A stretch of 64,000 nt of DNA from Sulfurimonas sp. hsl 1-7 (GCF_030577135.1 NZ_JAUIRR010000005.1:64113-128112); one strand, 5' to 3'; shown: positions 45,004 through 54,632, counted from the first letter of the stretch. Made by a program: numbers and translations. The notes: generated from the sequence alone by a model not told the origin.

Positions 45004-45623
45004 TGGAATATTTAGTAAATAAAGAGGAACAATCTCGTATTAGAGAGGCGATCGGGGCCTTTGAGAAAAAAAGCAGTGCAGAGATTGTCACTGTAATAGC
45101 TAAACAGAGTGATACTTATCTGTTTATACCTACATTGTGGGCAGCTATCGGTGCACTTGTGTTGCCGTGGTTATATGCGGGGGTATCTGACGGAATGACT
45201 CAAACAGAGATTAATTTAATGCAGCTAATTGTATTTGCTCTTTTAGCAGTGTTAGGACAGATAAAGCCTATCAAGATGTTACTTATCCCTTCGTATGTAA
45301 AAAAGAAGCGCAGTGCGAATAGGGCTAGAGATAAATTTCTTGAACTTTTAGGGGAAGATGTACATAATGACGGTTTTGTGATGCTCTATGTAAGTGAAGC
45401 TGAAAAATATGTTGAAATTCTTACAGATGCTATAGTTGCACAAAAAGTGGATAATGCCCTTTGGAGTGAGAGTATAGAAAATTTTGTAAAGCGTGTAAAA
45501 GAGGGAAATATCGCCCAAGGGTATTTGGAGACTATAGAAAAAGCTACAGAGTTACTTATAGAGCTTTTTCCAGAGACAAAAGATGATAAGGACAGCTTGC
45601 CGAATCATCTTATTTTGATCTAG
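45003..45623 (+). CDS. TPM domain membrane protein
   Basis: 206 aa from the ATG at 45003, which shares one base with the previous stop (TAATG); AGGGAG lies six bases upstream. It has an N-terminal cytosolic half TPM-like segment (SRIREAIGAFEKKSSAEIVTV split), two membrane segments (about 42-62 and 72-92) and a C-terminal TPM-type part (FVMLYVSEAEKYVEILTD). It is the second TPM gene in the lemA cassette and probably works with the first. Confidence 0.82.
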   Translation: MEYLVNKEEQSRIREAIGAFEKKSSAEIVTVIAKQSDTYLFIPTLWAAIGALVLPWLYAGVSDGMTQTEINLMQLIVFALLAVLGQIKPIKMLLIPSYVKKKRSANRARDKFLELLGEDVHNDGFVMLYVSEAEKYVEILTDAIVAQKVDNALWSESIENFVKRVKEGNIAQGYLETIEKATELLIELFPETKDDKDSLPNHLILI

Positions 45624-45651
45624 GTGCTAGAAGGATTTTAAGCTCTAGATC
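45617..45651. terminator. Terminator shared by two convergent genes
   Basis: GATCTAG-GCT on the left pairs with AGC-CTAGATC on the right (two bulged bases left, one right) around a 12-base loop. Both stop codons, the TPM gene's and the helicase's, lie inside the structure. Confidence 0.5.
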
Positions 45652-46903
45652 GAGAACGGTTTCTTGAGTTAGACCTAGGCTTGCTTTGCGCAGGTTTGGC
45701 TTTCTTTTGAGAATTGCTGCGAGAACCGCGACCACCACCCATATTTATTGGCTCTGCTTTTATAGAAGGGTCAGGTTTAAAACCTTTTAACCACACTTTA
45801 GGGATATCTTTTTTGATAAGTTTTTCGATGTTTCTTAAAAACTCATCTTCATCTATACACACAAGTGAAACAGCTTCACCCTCATTCCCGGCACGTCCTG
45901 TACGTCCGATGCGGTGTACATAATCTTCACTGACGTTAGGCAGTTCAAAATTTACAACATGGGGGAGCTGATCGATGTCGATCCCGCGTGCCGCAATATC
46001 AGTTGCCACTAAAACTCTCACTTCACCTTTTTTAAAGTCAGCGAGCGCTTTGGTTCTTGCATTTTGACTTTTATTCCCGTGAATAGCCACAGCCGTGATA
46101 CCGTCTTTTTCTAGCTGTCCGCACAGTTTATTTGCTCCGTGTTTCGTTCTTGTAAAAACAAGTACCTGCTTCCAATCTCCTTCAGTGATGAGGTGTGTTA
46201 AAAGCTCACGTTTACGCGCTTTGTCAACGTGATAAACAGCTTGTTTAACGATCTCGCTTGAGGTGTTTCTTCTTGCTACTTCTATAAGTGTTGGAGATTT
46301 TAGCAAGCTCTCTGAGAGTTTTTTGATAGCATCTGAGTAAGTTGCCGAGAAGAGAAGATTTTGTCTCTCTTTAGGAAGGAGTTTCATGATTTTTTTAATG
46401 TCGTTGATAAACCCCATATCTAACATTCTATCCGCTTCATCGAGTATGAAAAAGTCAACTTTTGAAAGTTTGATCGTCCCTTGAGAGATATGATCTAACA
46501 GTCTTCCCGGAGTAGCTACAACAATATCTACACCTTTTTTCAATTGTGTGATCTGAGGGTTTATCTTTACCCCTCCAAATATTACTGTAGATTTAAAAGG
46601 GAGATGTTTGCCGTAAAGAGATACACTCTCGCCAACCTGTGCAGCCAACTCGCGTGTCGGTGTCAGTATAAGTACACGCACGTGATGTTTAGTGTTTGTA
46701 TCTTTAGAACGCGAAAGCAGTTCGAGCAAAGGGAGTGTAAAACCCGCTGTTTTTCCCGTACCCGTTTGAGCACCTGCTAATATATCTTTTTTTTCTAATA
46801 CTACAGGTATAGCTTTTTCCTGTATCGGTGTAGCTTTTGTGTAGCCTTGTTCTTGTATCGCTTTGAGTAAAGGCGCTGATAGACCCAGTTCTTTAAATGT
46901 CAA
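45638..46903 (-). CDS. rhlE: DEAD-box RNA helicase (RhlE-like)
   Basis: 421 aa ATP-dependent RNA helicase. The Q motif ([15 protein letters not shown]), Walker [21 protein letters not shown] box [20 protein letters not shown], and the second domain with ARGIDI and HRIGRTGR are all present. The C-terminus (about 380-421) is Ser/Arg/Lys-rich, an RNA-binding tail. It is monocistronic here; such helicases help RNA turnover and ribosome assembly, especially in the cold. RhlE naming is by similarity of the core. Confidence 0.93.
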   Translation of the reverse strand: MTFKELGLSAPLLKAIQEQGYTKATPIQEKAIPVVLEKKDILAGAQTGTGKTAGFTLPLLELLSRSKDTNTKHHVRVLILTPTRELAAQVGESVSLYGKHLPFKSTVIFGGVKINPQITQLKKGVDIVVATPGRLLDHISQGTIKLSKVDFFILDEADRMLDMGFINDIKKIMKLLPKERQNLLFSATYSDAIKKLSESLLKSPTLIEVARRNTSSEIVKQAVYHVDKARKRELLTHLITEGDWKQVLVFTRTKHGANKLCGQLEKDGITAVAIHGNKSQNARTKALADFKKGEVRVLVATDIAARGIDIDQLPHVVNFELPNVSEDYVHRIGRTGRAGNEGEAVSLVCIDEDEFLRNIEKLIKKDIPKVWLKGFKPDPSIKAEPINMGGGRGSRSNSQKKAKPAQSKPRSNSRNRSRSRA

Positions 46904-47018
46904 CTTATTTTATCCTAGTTGTTAATATGATTCATAATAGCATAATAAACTGCGAGTAAGGGCAGGGATTTAAACTAATATGTTTTAGTGACTAAAAAGC
47001 TTATTAAGATTATCCAAG

Positions 47019-47024
47019 TATAAT
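47019..47024 (+). promoter_or_regulatory. -10 box of the NosL-like gene, placed for a leaderless transcript
   Basis: TATAAT, followed by six bases and the ATG at 47031. No Shine-Dalgarno is visible, so transcription would start at or beside the start codon. There is no good -35. Confidence 0.5.
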
Positions 47025-47030
47025 ACATAC

Positions 47031-47534
47031 ATGAAAAAAATAGCACCTGTTTTAATAGTCTTACTTTTTGTGATAGTGATAGTTTTTATCTTTCTTTCTT
47101 TGGGAAAAACACAACATATGGTGGTGATCAAAGAGGGAAATCTCAAGCAACTTCCTTTAAAAATAGAACTGCATAAATATCAAGACAGCTATTGCGGAAT
47201 GATCATTGATGAGTTAGGTTATGCATCCCAAGTGGTTGCTCGTGATGGTAAAACTTGGTTTTTTCACGATCATGGAGATTTTGTCCTATGGCTTGAAAAT
47301 AAAGGGTTTAAAGATGAGGCAAAGATCTGGGTGATGAGTAGAGATTCACATAAATGGATCGATGCAAAAGAAGCGTATTATTCACGAAATGAGATCACGC
47401 CTATGGGGTTTGGATTTGGAGCGTATGAAAAAGAGAAAGAGGGGCTTGTTACCTATGCTCAGATGAGACTTTTTACACTTCGCGGTGAGACGATGCAAGA
47501 CCCAAAAATTAGAAAAATTTTAACGGATAACTAG
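47031..47534 (+). CDS. NosL-like copper-associated protein
   Basis: 167 aa with an N-terminal membrane segment (about 5-24). The region YQDSYCGMIIDELGYASQ (50-67), WFFHDHGDFVLWLE and IDAKEAYYSRNEITPMGFGFGAY matches NosL-family features: Cys-Gly-Met (55-57), then the DA.. and PMGxG elements. NosL is a copper chaperone of nitrous oxide reductase; members outside nos loci also occur. The first Cys of the usual CxxC pair is absent, and the N-terminus is a membrane helix, not a lipoprotein signal. It overlaps the SafE-like gene by 1 base, suggesting a joint copper role, possibly for cbb3 oxidase. This is inference. Confidence 0.65.
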   Translation: MKKIAPVLIVLLFVIVIVFIFLSLGKTQHMVVIKEGNLKQLPLKIELHKYQDSYCGMIIDELGYASQVVARDGKTWFFHDHGDFVLWLENKGFKDEAKIWVMSRDSHKWIDAKEAYYSRNEITPMGFGFGAYEKEKEGLVTYAQMRLFTLRGETMQDPKIRKILTDN

Positions 47535-48241
47535 TGGATACAGTCAATATTTTAGCGATAATAAGTATAGCGTTTTTAGGTTCTTTTGGCCACTGTATAG
47601 GGATGTGCGGCGGTATTGTCCTCGCATATTCAAGCATTAAAATAGAGCCGCAGAGTTCAAAAGTTTCAAAAAGTGTCGCACATCTGCTATATAGTTTTGG
47701 TAGAGTGTTTACTTACACGGTTTTAGGTGCAATTTTTGGAACACTCGGCGGTGTTGTGACATTTTCAAATAATGCAAACGGTGCTTTGCTTATCGTTGCG
47801 GGAGTTGTAATGATCTTAGCCGGATTATCGCTTATGGGAAAGATTAAATTTTTAACTGTTATTGAACATACTTTTTCCTCTTCTAAACTTTATAAAGAGA
47901 GTTTTCGCTCTATTTTAAACTCCAAATCGAACTTTAGTTTTTTTGTACTTGGGATGCTTAACGGATTGCTCCCTTGCGGTTTTGTATACTTTTTTGCGAT
48001 CACTGCGGCATCAACAGCAAGTCCATTTTACGGAGCATTAGTGATGTTTATTTTTGGAGTAAGTACAATCCCTGCAATGTTCGGACTCGGATTTTTGTCT
48101 TCAATGGCAAGTGCAACGAACTTTAGAAATATGATGATGAGTTTATCGAGCGTAGCGGTTATACTTTACGGCGCTTTTACTATCTACAACGGATATGACT
48201 ATATTACAAATCCTTTAAAAACGATACAACAGTGTCATTAA
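47534..48241 (+). CDS. SafE/DsbD-like membrane protein (copper handling candidate)
   Basis: 235 aa, GTG start sharing one base with the previous stop (TAGTG). About six membrane segments, with the family motif FLGSFGHCIGMCGGIVLAY near the N-terminus (Cys in HCxGMCG) and GMLNGLLPCGFVYFF in the second half. These two Cys/Pro-Cys-Gly elements mark the cytochrome c biogenesis transmembrane/SafE group, often near cbb3-oxidase assembly and copper genes. The transported species is not shown by the sequence. Confidence 0.78.
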   Translation: MDTVNILAIISIAFLGSFGHCIGMCGGIVLAYSSIKIEPQSSKVSKSVAHLLYSFGRVFTYTVLGAIFGTLGGVVTFSNNANGALLIVAGVVMILAGLSLMGKIKFLTVIEHTFSSSKLYKESFRSILNSKSNFSFFVLGMLNGLLPCGFVYFFAITAASTASPFYGALVMFIFGVSTIPAMFGLGFLSSMASATNFRNMMMSLSSVAVILYGAFTIYNGYDYITNPLKTIQQCH

Positions 48242-48311
48242 TTGTAGAAAATTAAATTTATAATTCGCTATAATAAAAAATAAAACAATTCAAAAAAAGG
48301 GTATTAGAGAT

Positions 48312-49139
48312 ATGAAAAGCTCAATTATAGAGAGTATTAAATCACTTCCTCCACTTTCTAAAACTATCGCAGATATAGACAGGGTATTTGCAGATAAAGA
48401 AGCTGGAGTTGCTGACCTTACGAAGGTAATTGAACATGACCCGATGATTGTAGCTAATATCTTAAAAACGGCAAATTCTCCTCTTTACGGTTTTGGTAGA
48501 GAGATTAAAAATGTGGGTCAGGCTGTTTCACTTTTTGGAATGAGCATGACAAGAACTATTGCTCTTGGAAATGCGCTTAGAAAACTGCTTAATGTCGATA
48601 TGCAACCTTATGGTATTACAAGTGATAGATTTGCTGAGATCTCTTCTTTGCAAGCAACCTTGATGAATAGATGGTACGGCAAAATCGATAGGAAAAAAGC
48701 AGAAAAATTGTACCTGGCGGCTTTTTTACAGGAAACTGGAAAAATCCTTATTGCAAGTGATGTGATTAAAGAAGATGAGGATGTAAGTTTTAAATCTGAA
48801 ATTGAGATGTCCGGGAACTTGGCTCAAGTTGAAAAATCGTATGTGGGTGTAACTAGTGCTGAAGTTACGGCTGAGGTATTTGAACACTGGGGTTTTGATA
48901 AGGAGTTTGTAGAGATGATCCGTTTTGCTGATGATCCTGCATCAGCTCCAGAAGAGGTTCAAGAGTATGCAATGGCTCTGCATATTGTAAAAACTGTTTT
49001 ACCTATAAATAAACCTTTATCAGATCAAGCGATTAACTTTGCACTTCGTAAAGCAAAAGATGCGGGATATAAGCATGAGCTCTTAGAAGACGCTATCGAT
49101 GATATGATAGATATTATTGAAGAGGAAGAGGAACAATAG
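48312..49139 (+). CDS. HDOD domain protein
   Basis: 275 aa single-domain HDOD protein (about 5-205), with SLPPLSKTIADIDRVF at the start, IEHDPMIVANILKTANSPLYGF and the FGMSMTRTIALGNALR segment. HDOD is an HD-related fold without the catalytic metal residues, used in signalling in chemotaxis, c-di-GMP and stress networks. There is no GGDEF or EAL domain attached. GAGAT lies upstream of the ATG. The last residues are very acidic (DIIEEEEEQ). Confidence 0.9.
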   Translation: MKSSIIESIKSLPPLSKTIADIDRVFADKEAGVADLTKVIEHDPMIVANILKTANSPLYGFGREIKNVGQAVSLFGMSMTRTIALGNALRKLLNVDMQPYGITSDRFAEISSLQATLMNRWYGKIDRKKAEKLYLAAFLQETGKILIASDVIKEDEDVSFKSEIEMSGNLAQVEKSYVGVTSAEVTAEVFEHWGFDKEFVEMIRFADDPASAPEEVQEYAMALHIVKTVLPINKPLSDQAINFALRKAKDAGYKHELLEDAIDDMIDIIEEEEEQ

Positions 49140-49153
49140 ACCTCTTTCGAAAA

Positions 49154-49171
49154 CTCTGATACTCATCAGAG
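49154..49171 (+). terminator. Weak hairpin after the HDOD gene
   Basis: CTCTGAT, loop ACTC, ATCAGAG: a perfect 7-bp stem 14 bases after the stop. No T-tract follows directly. The rest of the gap up to polA (49172-49355) shows a T-run, an A/T-rich stretch and the polA -10 box. Confidence 0.35.
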
Positions 49172-49313
49172 GGCTAAAAAAAGTTAAAATTGTGTAAGAT
49201 TGATTTTTTTTAACCCTCCCTTCGAGTAAACTAAACAAGCGTATTAATATATATTTGGTCCTCTTGAGTATGGATCACTATGTTAATGAATATCTACTTT
49301 GATTATAAACTTG

Positions 49314-49319
49314 TATAAT
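49314..49319 (+). promoter_or_regulatory. -10 box of polA
   Basis: TATAAT preceded by TTG, 36 bases before the polA ATG at 49356. It gives a leader of about 30 bases with the ribosome-binding site AGAGGT. Confidence 0.45.
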
Positions 49320-49355
49320 TTACTGAACAATATTAGAGGTTATGAAAGAGGTCTA

Positions 49356-52073
49356 ATGTCCAAAGTAGTTACCGTAATCGATACATTTGGTTTCTTTTTT
49401 AGAAGCTTTTATGCACTTCCGCAACATTTAAAAACAAAAGATGGTTTCCCGACAGGGCTATTAACGGGATTTACAAACTTTATCTCCACACTGCAAAAAG
49501 ATCATGACAGCGACTATATTATCTTTGCTGTTGATTCTAAGGGCGATACGTTTAGAAACGAGATAGACGAAAACTATAAAGCAAATCGTCAAGCACCACC
49601 GCCGGAACTTACAATGCAGCTCCCTGTTGCTATTGAATGGATCAACAAAATGGGTTATAAAACTCTTGGTCTGACCGGATTTGAAGCGGATGATATGATA
49701 GCAACAGTTGTAAAGTTTGCAAAAGATAAAGGGTACAAAGTTCGTGTTGTTTCTCACGATAAAGATCTCTACCAGCTGATCGATGATGACAATGTAACTA
49801 TTGTTGATGCGATTAAAAGAAAAAGCGTAAACGAAGAAGCTTGTTATGAAAAGTACGGTGTGACTCCAAAACAGTTTATCGATTACCAATCTATTTTAGG
49901 TGATAGCGCAGATAATGTCCCGGGTGTAAAAGGGATAGGAAAAGTTGGTGCTGAGAAGCTTTTAAAGGAATATGGTTCTTTAGATAATATTTATGCTCAT
50001 ATAGATGAGATAAAAGGTGCTACTCAAAAGAAATTGATAGAGTCAAAAGATCAAGCCTATATGTCAAAACAACTTGTAACACTTCGTAACGATGCATTTG
50101 ACAGTCTCGATTTTGAAGAGTATAAGATGGATGTTGAAAATCCGTTTTTAAACATCTATGATGAGCTAGTACAGTATGAACAAAATGCAGTGCTTCGAAC
50201 ACTTCATGCAAAAAATATGGTGAGTGATGAGCAAAAAGAGAAAGCTGTCCAAAAAGCAAATGAAGAGATAGCAGAAGACCACAGTGCAGAGGAGTTTAAA
50301 ACAACTCTAATCACAGATAAAAAAACGCTTGATGAAGTTATAGCAAAACTTGAAGAGTTGAGTATTGTAGCTTTTGATACAGAGACTACGGGACTTGATT
50401 ATGCAAATGACAAGCTTGTAGGATTTTCATTTTGTTTTAATGAAGATGAAGCATACTATGTACCGTTTGGACATTTTTATCTGGGTGTAGGCGATCAGAT
50501 CAGTGAAGAGGATGCTAAAGATGCTATTAAAAAGATCTTTAACTCTTTAATAGTTGGGCATAACATCAAGTTTGATCTACACTTTCTAAATAAATTTGTA
50601 GGTGAAGAACTAAAAGTTTACAGTGACAGTATGATCCTTGCATGGCTTATCAATTCCGAAGCGGCACTTTCTCTTGATAAACTCTCGGAAAAACTGTTAA
50701 ATCATAAAATGATCCCTTTTAAAGATACTGTGAAAAAAGGGGAGACTTTTGCATCTGTTGAGCTGGAACAAGCGTGTAAATATGCAGCGGAAGATGCATA
50801 TATCACTTTTAAACTCTATAACCTTTTCTTACAAAAATTAGAGCTGCAAAATGCAGATCATTTAATAGATGAAGCTGATGATATAGAGATCCCGTTTTTA
50901 CAAACACTACTGAAAATGGAAGAGACAGGTATTGCTGTTGATATAGCTTTCTTAGAGAAGTTTTTAACAGAGGTTCAGGAAAATATTCAAACACTAACAC
51001 AAGAGATCTATGCACTTGCAGGCGGAGAATTCAATATTAACTCCACAAAGCAGCTGGGTGTTGTTCTTTTTGAAACGCTTGGGCTCCCTGTAGGGAAGAA
51101 AACAAAAACAGGTTACTCTACAGATGAGAAAGTGTTAAACTCACTTAAAGACGCCCATGCAGTCATACCGAAGCTTTTAGAGTATCGTGAGGTGTATAAA
51201 CTTTACTCTACTTATATAGAGCCGTTATTAAAACTTGCACGTGAGAGTGAGGATAGCCGTATCCATACTTCGTTTGTACAGACTGGAACGGCAACGGGGC
51301 GTCTGAGTTCTAAAAATCCTAACTTGCAAAATATACCTACTCGTACACCGCTTGGAGCTAAGATACGTGAAGCTTTTGTAGCACCGAGAGGGAAAAAGCT
51401 CATCGGGATTGACTACTCACAAATCGAGTTGCGTCTTTTGGCTCACTTCTCACAAGATAAAGTACTTGTGGATGCATTTAATAACGATAAAGATATCCAC
51501 CTGCAAACTGCCATCGTTTTATTTGGCGAGGAGGAAGCTGCTCAAAAAAGAGGTATTGCTAAAACTGTAAACTTTGGACTACTTTACGGAATGGGGCAGA
51601 AAAAACTCTCAGATACGTTAGGTATTACGACAAAAGAGGCAAAAGCGATCATCGAGAAGTATTTTGAGTCTTTCCCAACGGTAAAAACTTATTTCAGATC
51701 AATTGTAGACGGTTCAAAACAAAAAGGCTATATTGAAACACTGCTTCGAAGAAGAAGATACTTTGATTATGAAAATGCAACACCTATGTTTAAAGCTGCA
51801 TATGAGCGCGAGAGTGTAAACAGTGTATTTCAAGGGAGTGCGAGTGATCTTATCAAGCTCTCTATGAATAAAATTATAAAGACGATAGAAAAAGAGAATT
51901 TACCTGCGAAGATGTTACTACAGATTCACGATGAGCTTATCTTTGAAGTGGATGAAGCAGTTGCAGATGAACTGGGGAAAAAGTTTCAGTCTATTATGGA
52001 AGATATATATAAGTTAAATATCCCGTTAAGAGCATCTCTTAACATCGGTGATAATTGGAGCCAACTAAAATAA
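49356..52073 (+). CDS. polA: DNA polymerase I
   Basis: 905 aa from the ATG at 49356, chosen because AAAGAGGT is just upstream and the family begins VVTVIDTFGFFFRSFYAL; an upstream frame adds 19 residues without support. Domains: 5' nuclease (about 1-290), 3'-5' exonuclease (about 320-500) with intact AFDTETTGLD (DxE), GHNIKFDLHFL and YAAEDAY, then the polymerase domain (about 510-905) with GIDYSQIELRLLA, KTVNFGLLYGMG and QIHDELIFEV. Unlike many Gram-positive Pol I proteins, the proofreading site is complete. Confidence 0.97.
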   Translation: MSKVVTVIDTFGFFFRSFYALPQHLKTKDGFPTGLLTGFTNFISTLQKDHDSDYIIFAVDSKGDTFRNEIDENYKANRQAPPPELTMQLPVAIEWINKMGYKTLGLTGFEADDMIATVVKFAKDKGYKVRVVSHDKDLYQLIDDDNVTIVDAIKRKSVNEEACYEKYGVTPKQFIDYQSILGDSADNVPGVKGIGKVGAEKLLKEYGSLDNIYAHIDEIKGATQKKLIESKDQAYMSKQLVTLRNDAFDSLDFEEYKMDVENPFLNIYDELVQYEQNAVLRTLHAKNMVSDEQKEKAVQKANEEIAEDHSAEEFKTTLITDKKTLDEVIAKLEELSIVAFDTETTGLDYANDKLVGFSFCFNEDEAYYVPFGHFYLGVGDQISEEDAKDAIKKIFNSLIVGHNIKFDLHFLNKFVGEELKVYSDSMILAWLINSEAALSLDKLSEKLLNHKMIPFKDTVKKGETFASVELEQACKYAAEDAYITFKLYNLFLQKLELQNADHLIDEADDIEIPFLQTLLKMEETGIAVDIAFLEKFLTEVQENIQTLTQEIYALAGGEFNINSTKQLGVVLFETLGLPVGKKTKTGYSTDEKVLNSLKDAHAVIPKLLEYREVYKLYSTYIEPLLKLARESEDSRIHTSFVQTGTATGRLSSKNPNLQNIPTRTPLGAKIREAFVAPRGKKLIGIDYSQIELRLLAHFSQDKVLVDAFNNDKDIHLQTAIVLFGEEEAAQKRGIAKTVNFGLLYGMGQKKLSDTLGITTKEAKAIIEKYFESFPTVKTYFRSIVDGSKQKGYIETLLRRRRYFDYENATPMFKAAYERESVNSVFQGSASDLIKLSMNKIIKTIEKENLPAKMLLQIHDELIFEVDEAVADELGKKFQSIMEDIYKLNIPLRASLNIGDNWSQLK

Positions 52074-52087
52074 TAAGAGGCAAGGGA

Positions 52088-52111
52088 GATTGAGAAGTTT
52101 ATTTCTCAATC
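52088..52111. terminator. Bidirectional terminator between polA and the GGDEF-EAL gene
   Basis: GATTGAGAA, loop of six, TTCTCAATC: a perfect 9-bp stem. The stop codon of the convergent minus-strand gene (52101-52099) is inside it. Confidence 0.65.
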
Positions 52112-54267
52112 GGCTGAGGTGAAGGCTCACTAAAGAGGTATCCTTGAGAGAACTCTATACCGAGCTCCTCAAGTTTCTCTTGAATAGATGGAGCATGTAC
52201 AAACTCGGCTATAATAGGGATACCCGCATTTTTTGCAAAAAAGCTGATAGCTCTTGTTATCTCGTAACTTTTTTGATCAGTATCGATGTTTTTAATATAT
52301 CGTGCATCTATTTTTAAAAAGTCTATATCCATATCTAAAATTCTTTCAAAGTTAGAATATTCCGAACCGAAATCATCTATGGCGATTTTAAATCCACACT
52401 CTTTTAAACTTTTTAACTGATCTATATGGTTTACTTTACCTGTAGCACTAATCCCCTCTAAAACCTCTAGAACAATTCTATTTGGATCTATATTGTAGTG
52501 TTTTGACTTCTCTAAAAGAAAAGCTTTTAAATAGTGTTGGTTTAAATCCTCTTCCGTGATATTTATAGAGAAGGTGTAGTTGTTTTGTGCCATCTTTTGA
52601 AAACTTTTATCTATAATAGTTTTTGTAATCTCAAGTAGTAACCCAGAGAGCTTTGCAGCTTCTAAAAAGGCTATTGGCGGAATGATTTTATCAAAATCTT
52701 CTATGCGAGCGAGCACTTCAAACTTAATGATCTTCCCGGTTTTATTGTTTCTGATTCCTTGATAATAAGGGACTACCCGCTCTTCAAGAAGTGCGGCATG
52801 TAAAAGTCTGTTAGACTCAAAAAAGCTCTCTTTATTTTGATGGTTTATAGCAATATCATCTTTGTGATTGTAGATATAAAGGTTGTTTCTTCCGTTTTGC
52901 TTCGCTTTTTTGAGGGCAATTGCAGCATCACGTAAAACATTTTCAGCTACATACACACCGCCGTAGGTAAAAGAGATGTTAAATGTCAGTGTATTAACCA
53001 TCAGTGTAGAGCCGTAAAAATATTTTTTGATCTCCTCTACTATTTCTTTTATATTAACCTCTGTTTCATACAATAAGGCAAACTCATCGGAATTGATTCT
53101 AAATGTATGTTGGTCGCCGAAATTGTTTTTTAAAACTTCTGCTACATCTTGTAAGATCTCATCGCCTATCTCATAACCGTAGGCCGTATTTATGTAAGAA
53201 AAGTTGTTGATGTTTAGCAGAATCAATGTTATGGGCTTTTGATAAGAACGCAACATGTTTTCAAGTTTTGATTTGTTCTTTAAGCCTGTTAAAGAGTCAA
53301 TAAATGCCATCTCTTCGATCTGCATCTTTGCCTGTTTTAGTTCTGTTAAATTTGTAAAGATTCCAAGATAGTTTTTCTTATGATGAGGTAACTCTAAAAC
53401 ACTAATGCTCAGCCATTGAGTGATCTCTTCACCATCGGCATTAACATTGACAATTTCACCTGCCCATTTCGAAGTCTCATTCAAACTTTTCCACATCTCA
53501 TTATAAAACTCTTTAGGTTGCTTATGTGAAGTCAGGAAGTTTGGATTTTTCCCTATAATATCTTTCTCTTCGTATTTATAAATATCTTTAAACGCTTGAT
53601 TTACTTCGATAATAGTATTTTTTTCATCGGTAATAACAATCCCCTCAGAAGCGCTTTGTGTAGCTAATGAAAAGAGTTTTAGTTTTTGATCTTTTTTGAT
53701 GTTTTTTAGGACAATGCTGACAATTTTAGCACCAGTTTCCAATAACTTTTTATGAAAATTTGAGGGGGAACGATGTTCAAAAGATGAAAGAGCAAAAGTG
53801 GCAATTGCTTGAGAGTTTTCATCTTTTACGGGCATTGACCAACAAGAGCATAAGTTAAACTCTTGTGCCAATTCTCTAAGATCACTCCATCTCTCATCTT
53901 CAAAAGTATTTACGACATATTGTGCTTCATTTTTAAATATGGCATTTCCACAAGAACCGGCACCTTCTCCCGGTTTTAGGTTTTCCAATGCTTTATGACC
54001 GGCTTTTGGTACTGATGGAGCCGATAAAACACTAAGCGAATTGTTCTTGGAGTCCAACAGCATAATAGAAGCAACAGAATTAGGAAGAAGCTTTTCAGCC
54101 ATGCTACATAAAGTGCTTAACACAACATCACTCTCTTCTCCATCGGCAATCATCCCGAGGATACTTCCTTGGATACTGATGATGTTGTCATACTCTTCTT
54201 GTGTAATAGGTACTTCATCAAGTTGTAGAAGTTCTAAATTTTTGCATGAGTTTTGTTCACTTGACAT
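52099..54267 (-). CDS. GAF-PAS-GGDEF-EAL signalling protein
   Basis: 722 aa. Domains: GAF (about 20-175, with GEGAGSCGNAIF and CSCWSMPVKDENSQAIATFAL), PAS (about 195-310), GGDEF (about 318-475), EAL (about 485-715). The GGDEF motif is degenerate (NSDEF) and has no RxxD site, so no cyclase activity is expected. The EAL domain keeps the catalytic set: EVL in KFEVLARIE, the Asn of NITEEDL, Glu in LEVLEG, DDFGSEYSN, LKIDARY, AEF and SQGYLF. It is likely a sensor-controlled c-di-GMP phosphodiesterase. A TACAAT -10-like box is at 54301-54296 (minus). Confidence 0.9.
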   Translation of the reverse strand: MSSEQNSCKNLELLQLDEVPITQEEYDNIISIQGSILGMIADGEESDVVLSTLCSMAEKLLPNSVASIMLLDSKNNSLSVLSAPSVPKAGHKALENLKPGEGAGSCGNAIFKNEAQYVVNTFEDERWSDLRELAQEFNLCSCWSMPVKDENSQAIATFALSSFEHRSPSNFHKKLLETGAKIVSIVLKNIKKDQKLKLFSLATQSASEGIVITDEKNTIIEVNQAFKDIYKYEEKDIIGKNPNFLTSHKQPKEFYNEMWKSLNETSKWAGEIVNVNADGEEITQWLSISVLELPHHKKNYLGIFTNLTELKQAKMQIEEMAFIDSLTGLKNKSKLENMLRSYQKPITLILLNINNFSYINTAYGYEIGDEILQDVAEVLKNNFGDQHTFRINSDEFALLYETEVNIKEIVEEIKKYFYGSTLMVNTLTFNISFTYGGVYVAENVLRDAAIALKKAKQNGRNNLYIYNHKDDIAINHQNKESFFESNRLLHAALLEERVVPYYQGIRNNKTGKIIKFEVLARIEDFDKIIPPIAFLEAAKLSGLLLEITKTIIDKSFQKMAQNNYTFSINITEEDLNQHYLKAFLLEKSKHYNIDPNRIVLEVLEGISATGKVNHIDQLKSLKECGFKIAIDDFGSEYSNFERILDMDIDFLKIDARYIKNIDTDQKSYEITRAISFFAKNAGIPIIAEFVHAPSIQEKLEELGIEFSQGYLFSEPSPQPIEK

Positions 54268-54383
54268 AAGGTTTACCTATCACTGATTTGTGTTAATTGT
54301 AACATATAATTGTAGAAATCGGTACTCTGAAGTTGTTTTTTTTTCATCAAGGGAAAATATGCTACTTCCGGTATAAAAGAAAA

Positions 54384-54632
54384 CTATTTAGTCTGTTTAT
54401 ATATAAAACTGAAAACTTCTGCAATAGCTTTATACATCTGGGGTGGTACTTCGTGATCAAGCTCTACGTTTGAGAGCAGTTCGATCAGATTCTCATCCTG
54501 TTTGATGGGGATATCGTTCTCTTTTGCGATCTCAATGATCTTTTGCGCAGTTTTCCCTTCACCTTTTGCCGTTACTCTAGGTGCGGAATCTTTAGATGCA
54601 TCGTATTTGAGTGCTGCTGCTTTTGGTTTCAT
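54384..54632 (-). CDS. FlhX: FlhB C-terminal domain-like protein
   Basis: 82 aa, corresponding to the cytoplasmic C-terminal part of FlhB/EscU (PRVTAKGEGKTAQKIIEIAKE, IPIKQDENLIELL, VPPQMYKAIAEVFSFIYK). The autocleaving NPTH motif and the membrane part are missing. Such free-standing proteins (FlhX in Helicobacter, Cj0848c-type in Campylobacter) can substitute for the cleaved FlhB tail in flagellar export. It overlaps the FliK-like gene by 4 bases. Confidence 0.85.
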   Translation of the reverse strand: MKPKAAALKYDASKDSAPRVTAKGEGKTAQKIIEIAKENDIPIKQDENLIELLSNVELDHEVPPQMYKAIAEVFSFIYKQTK

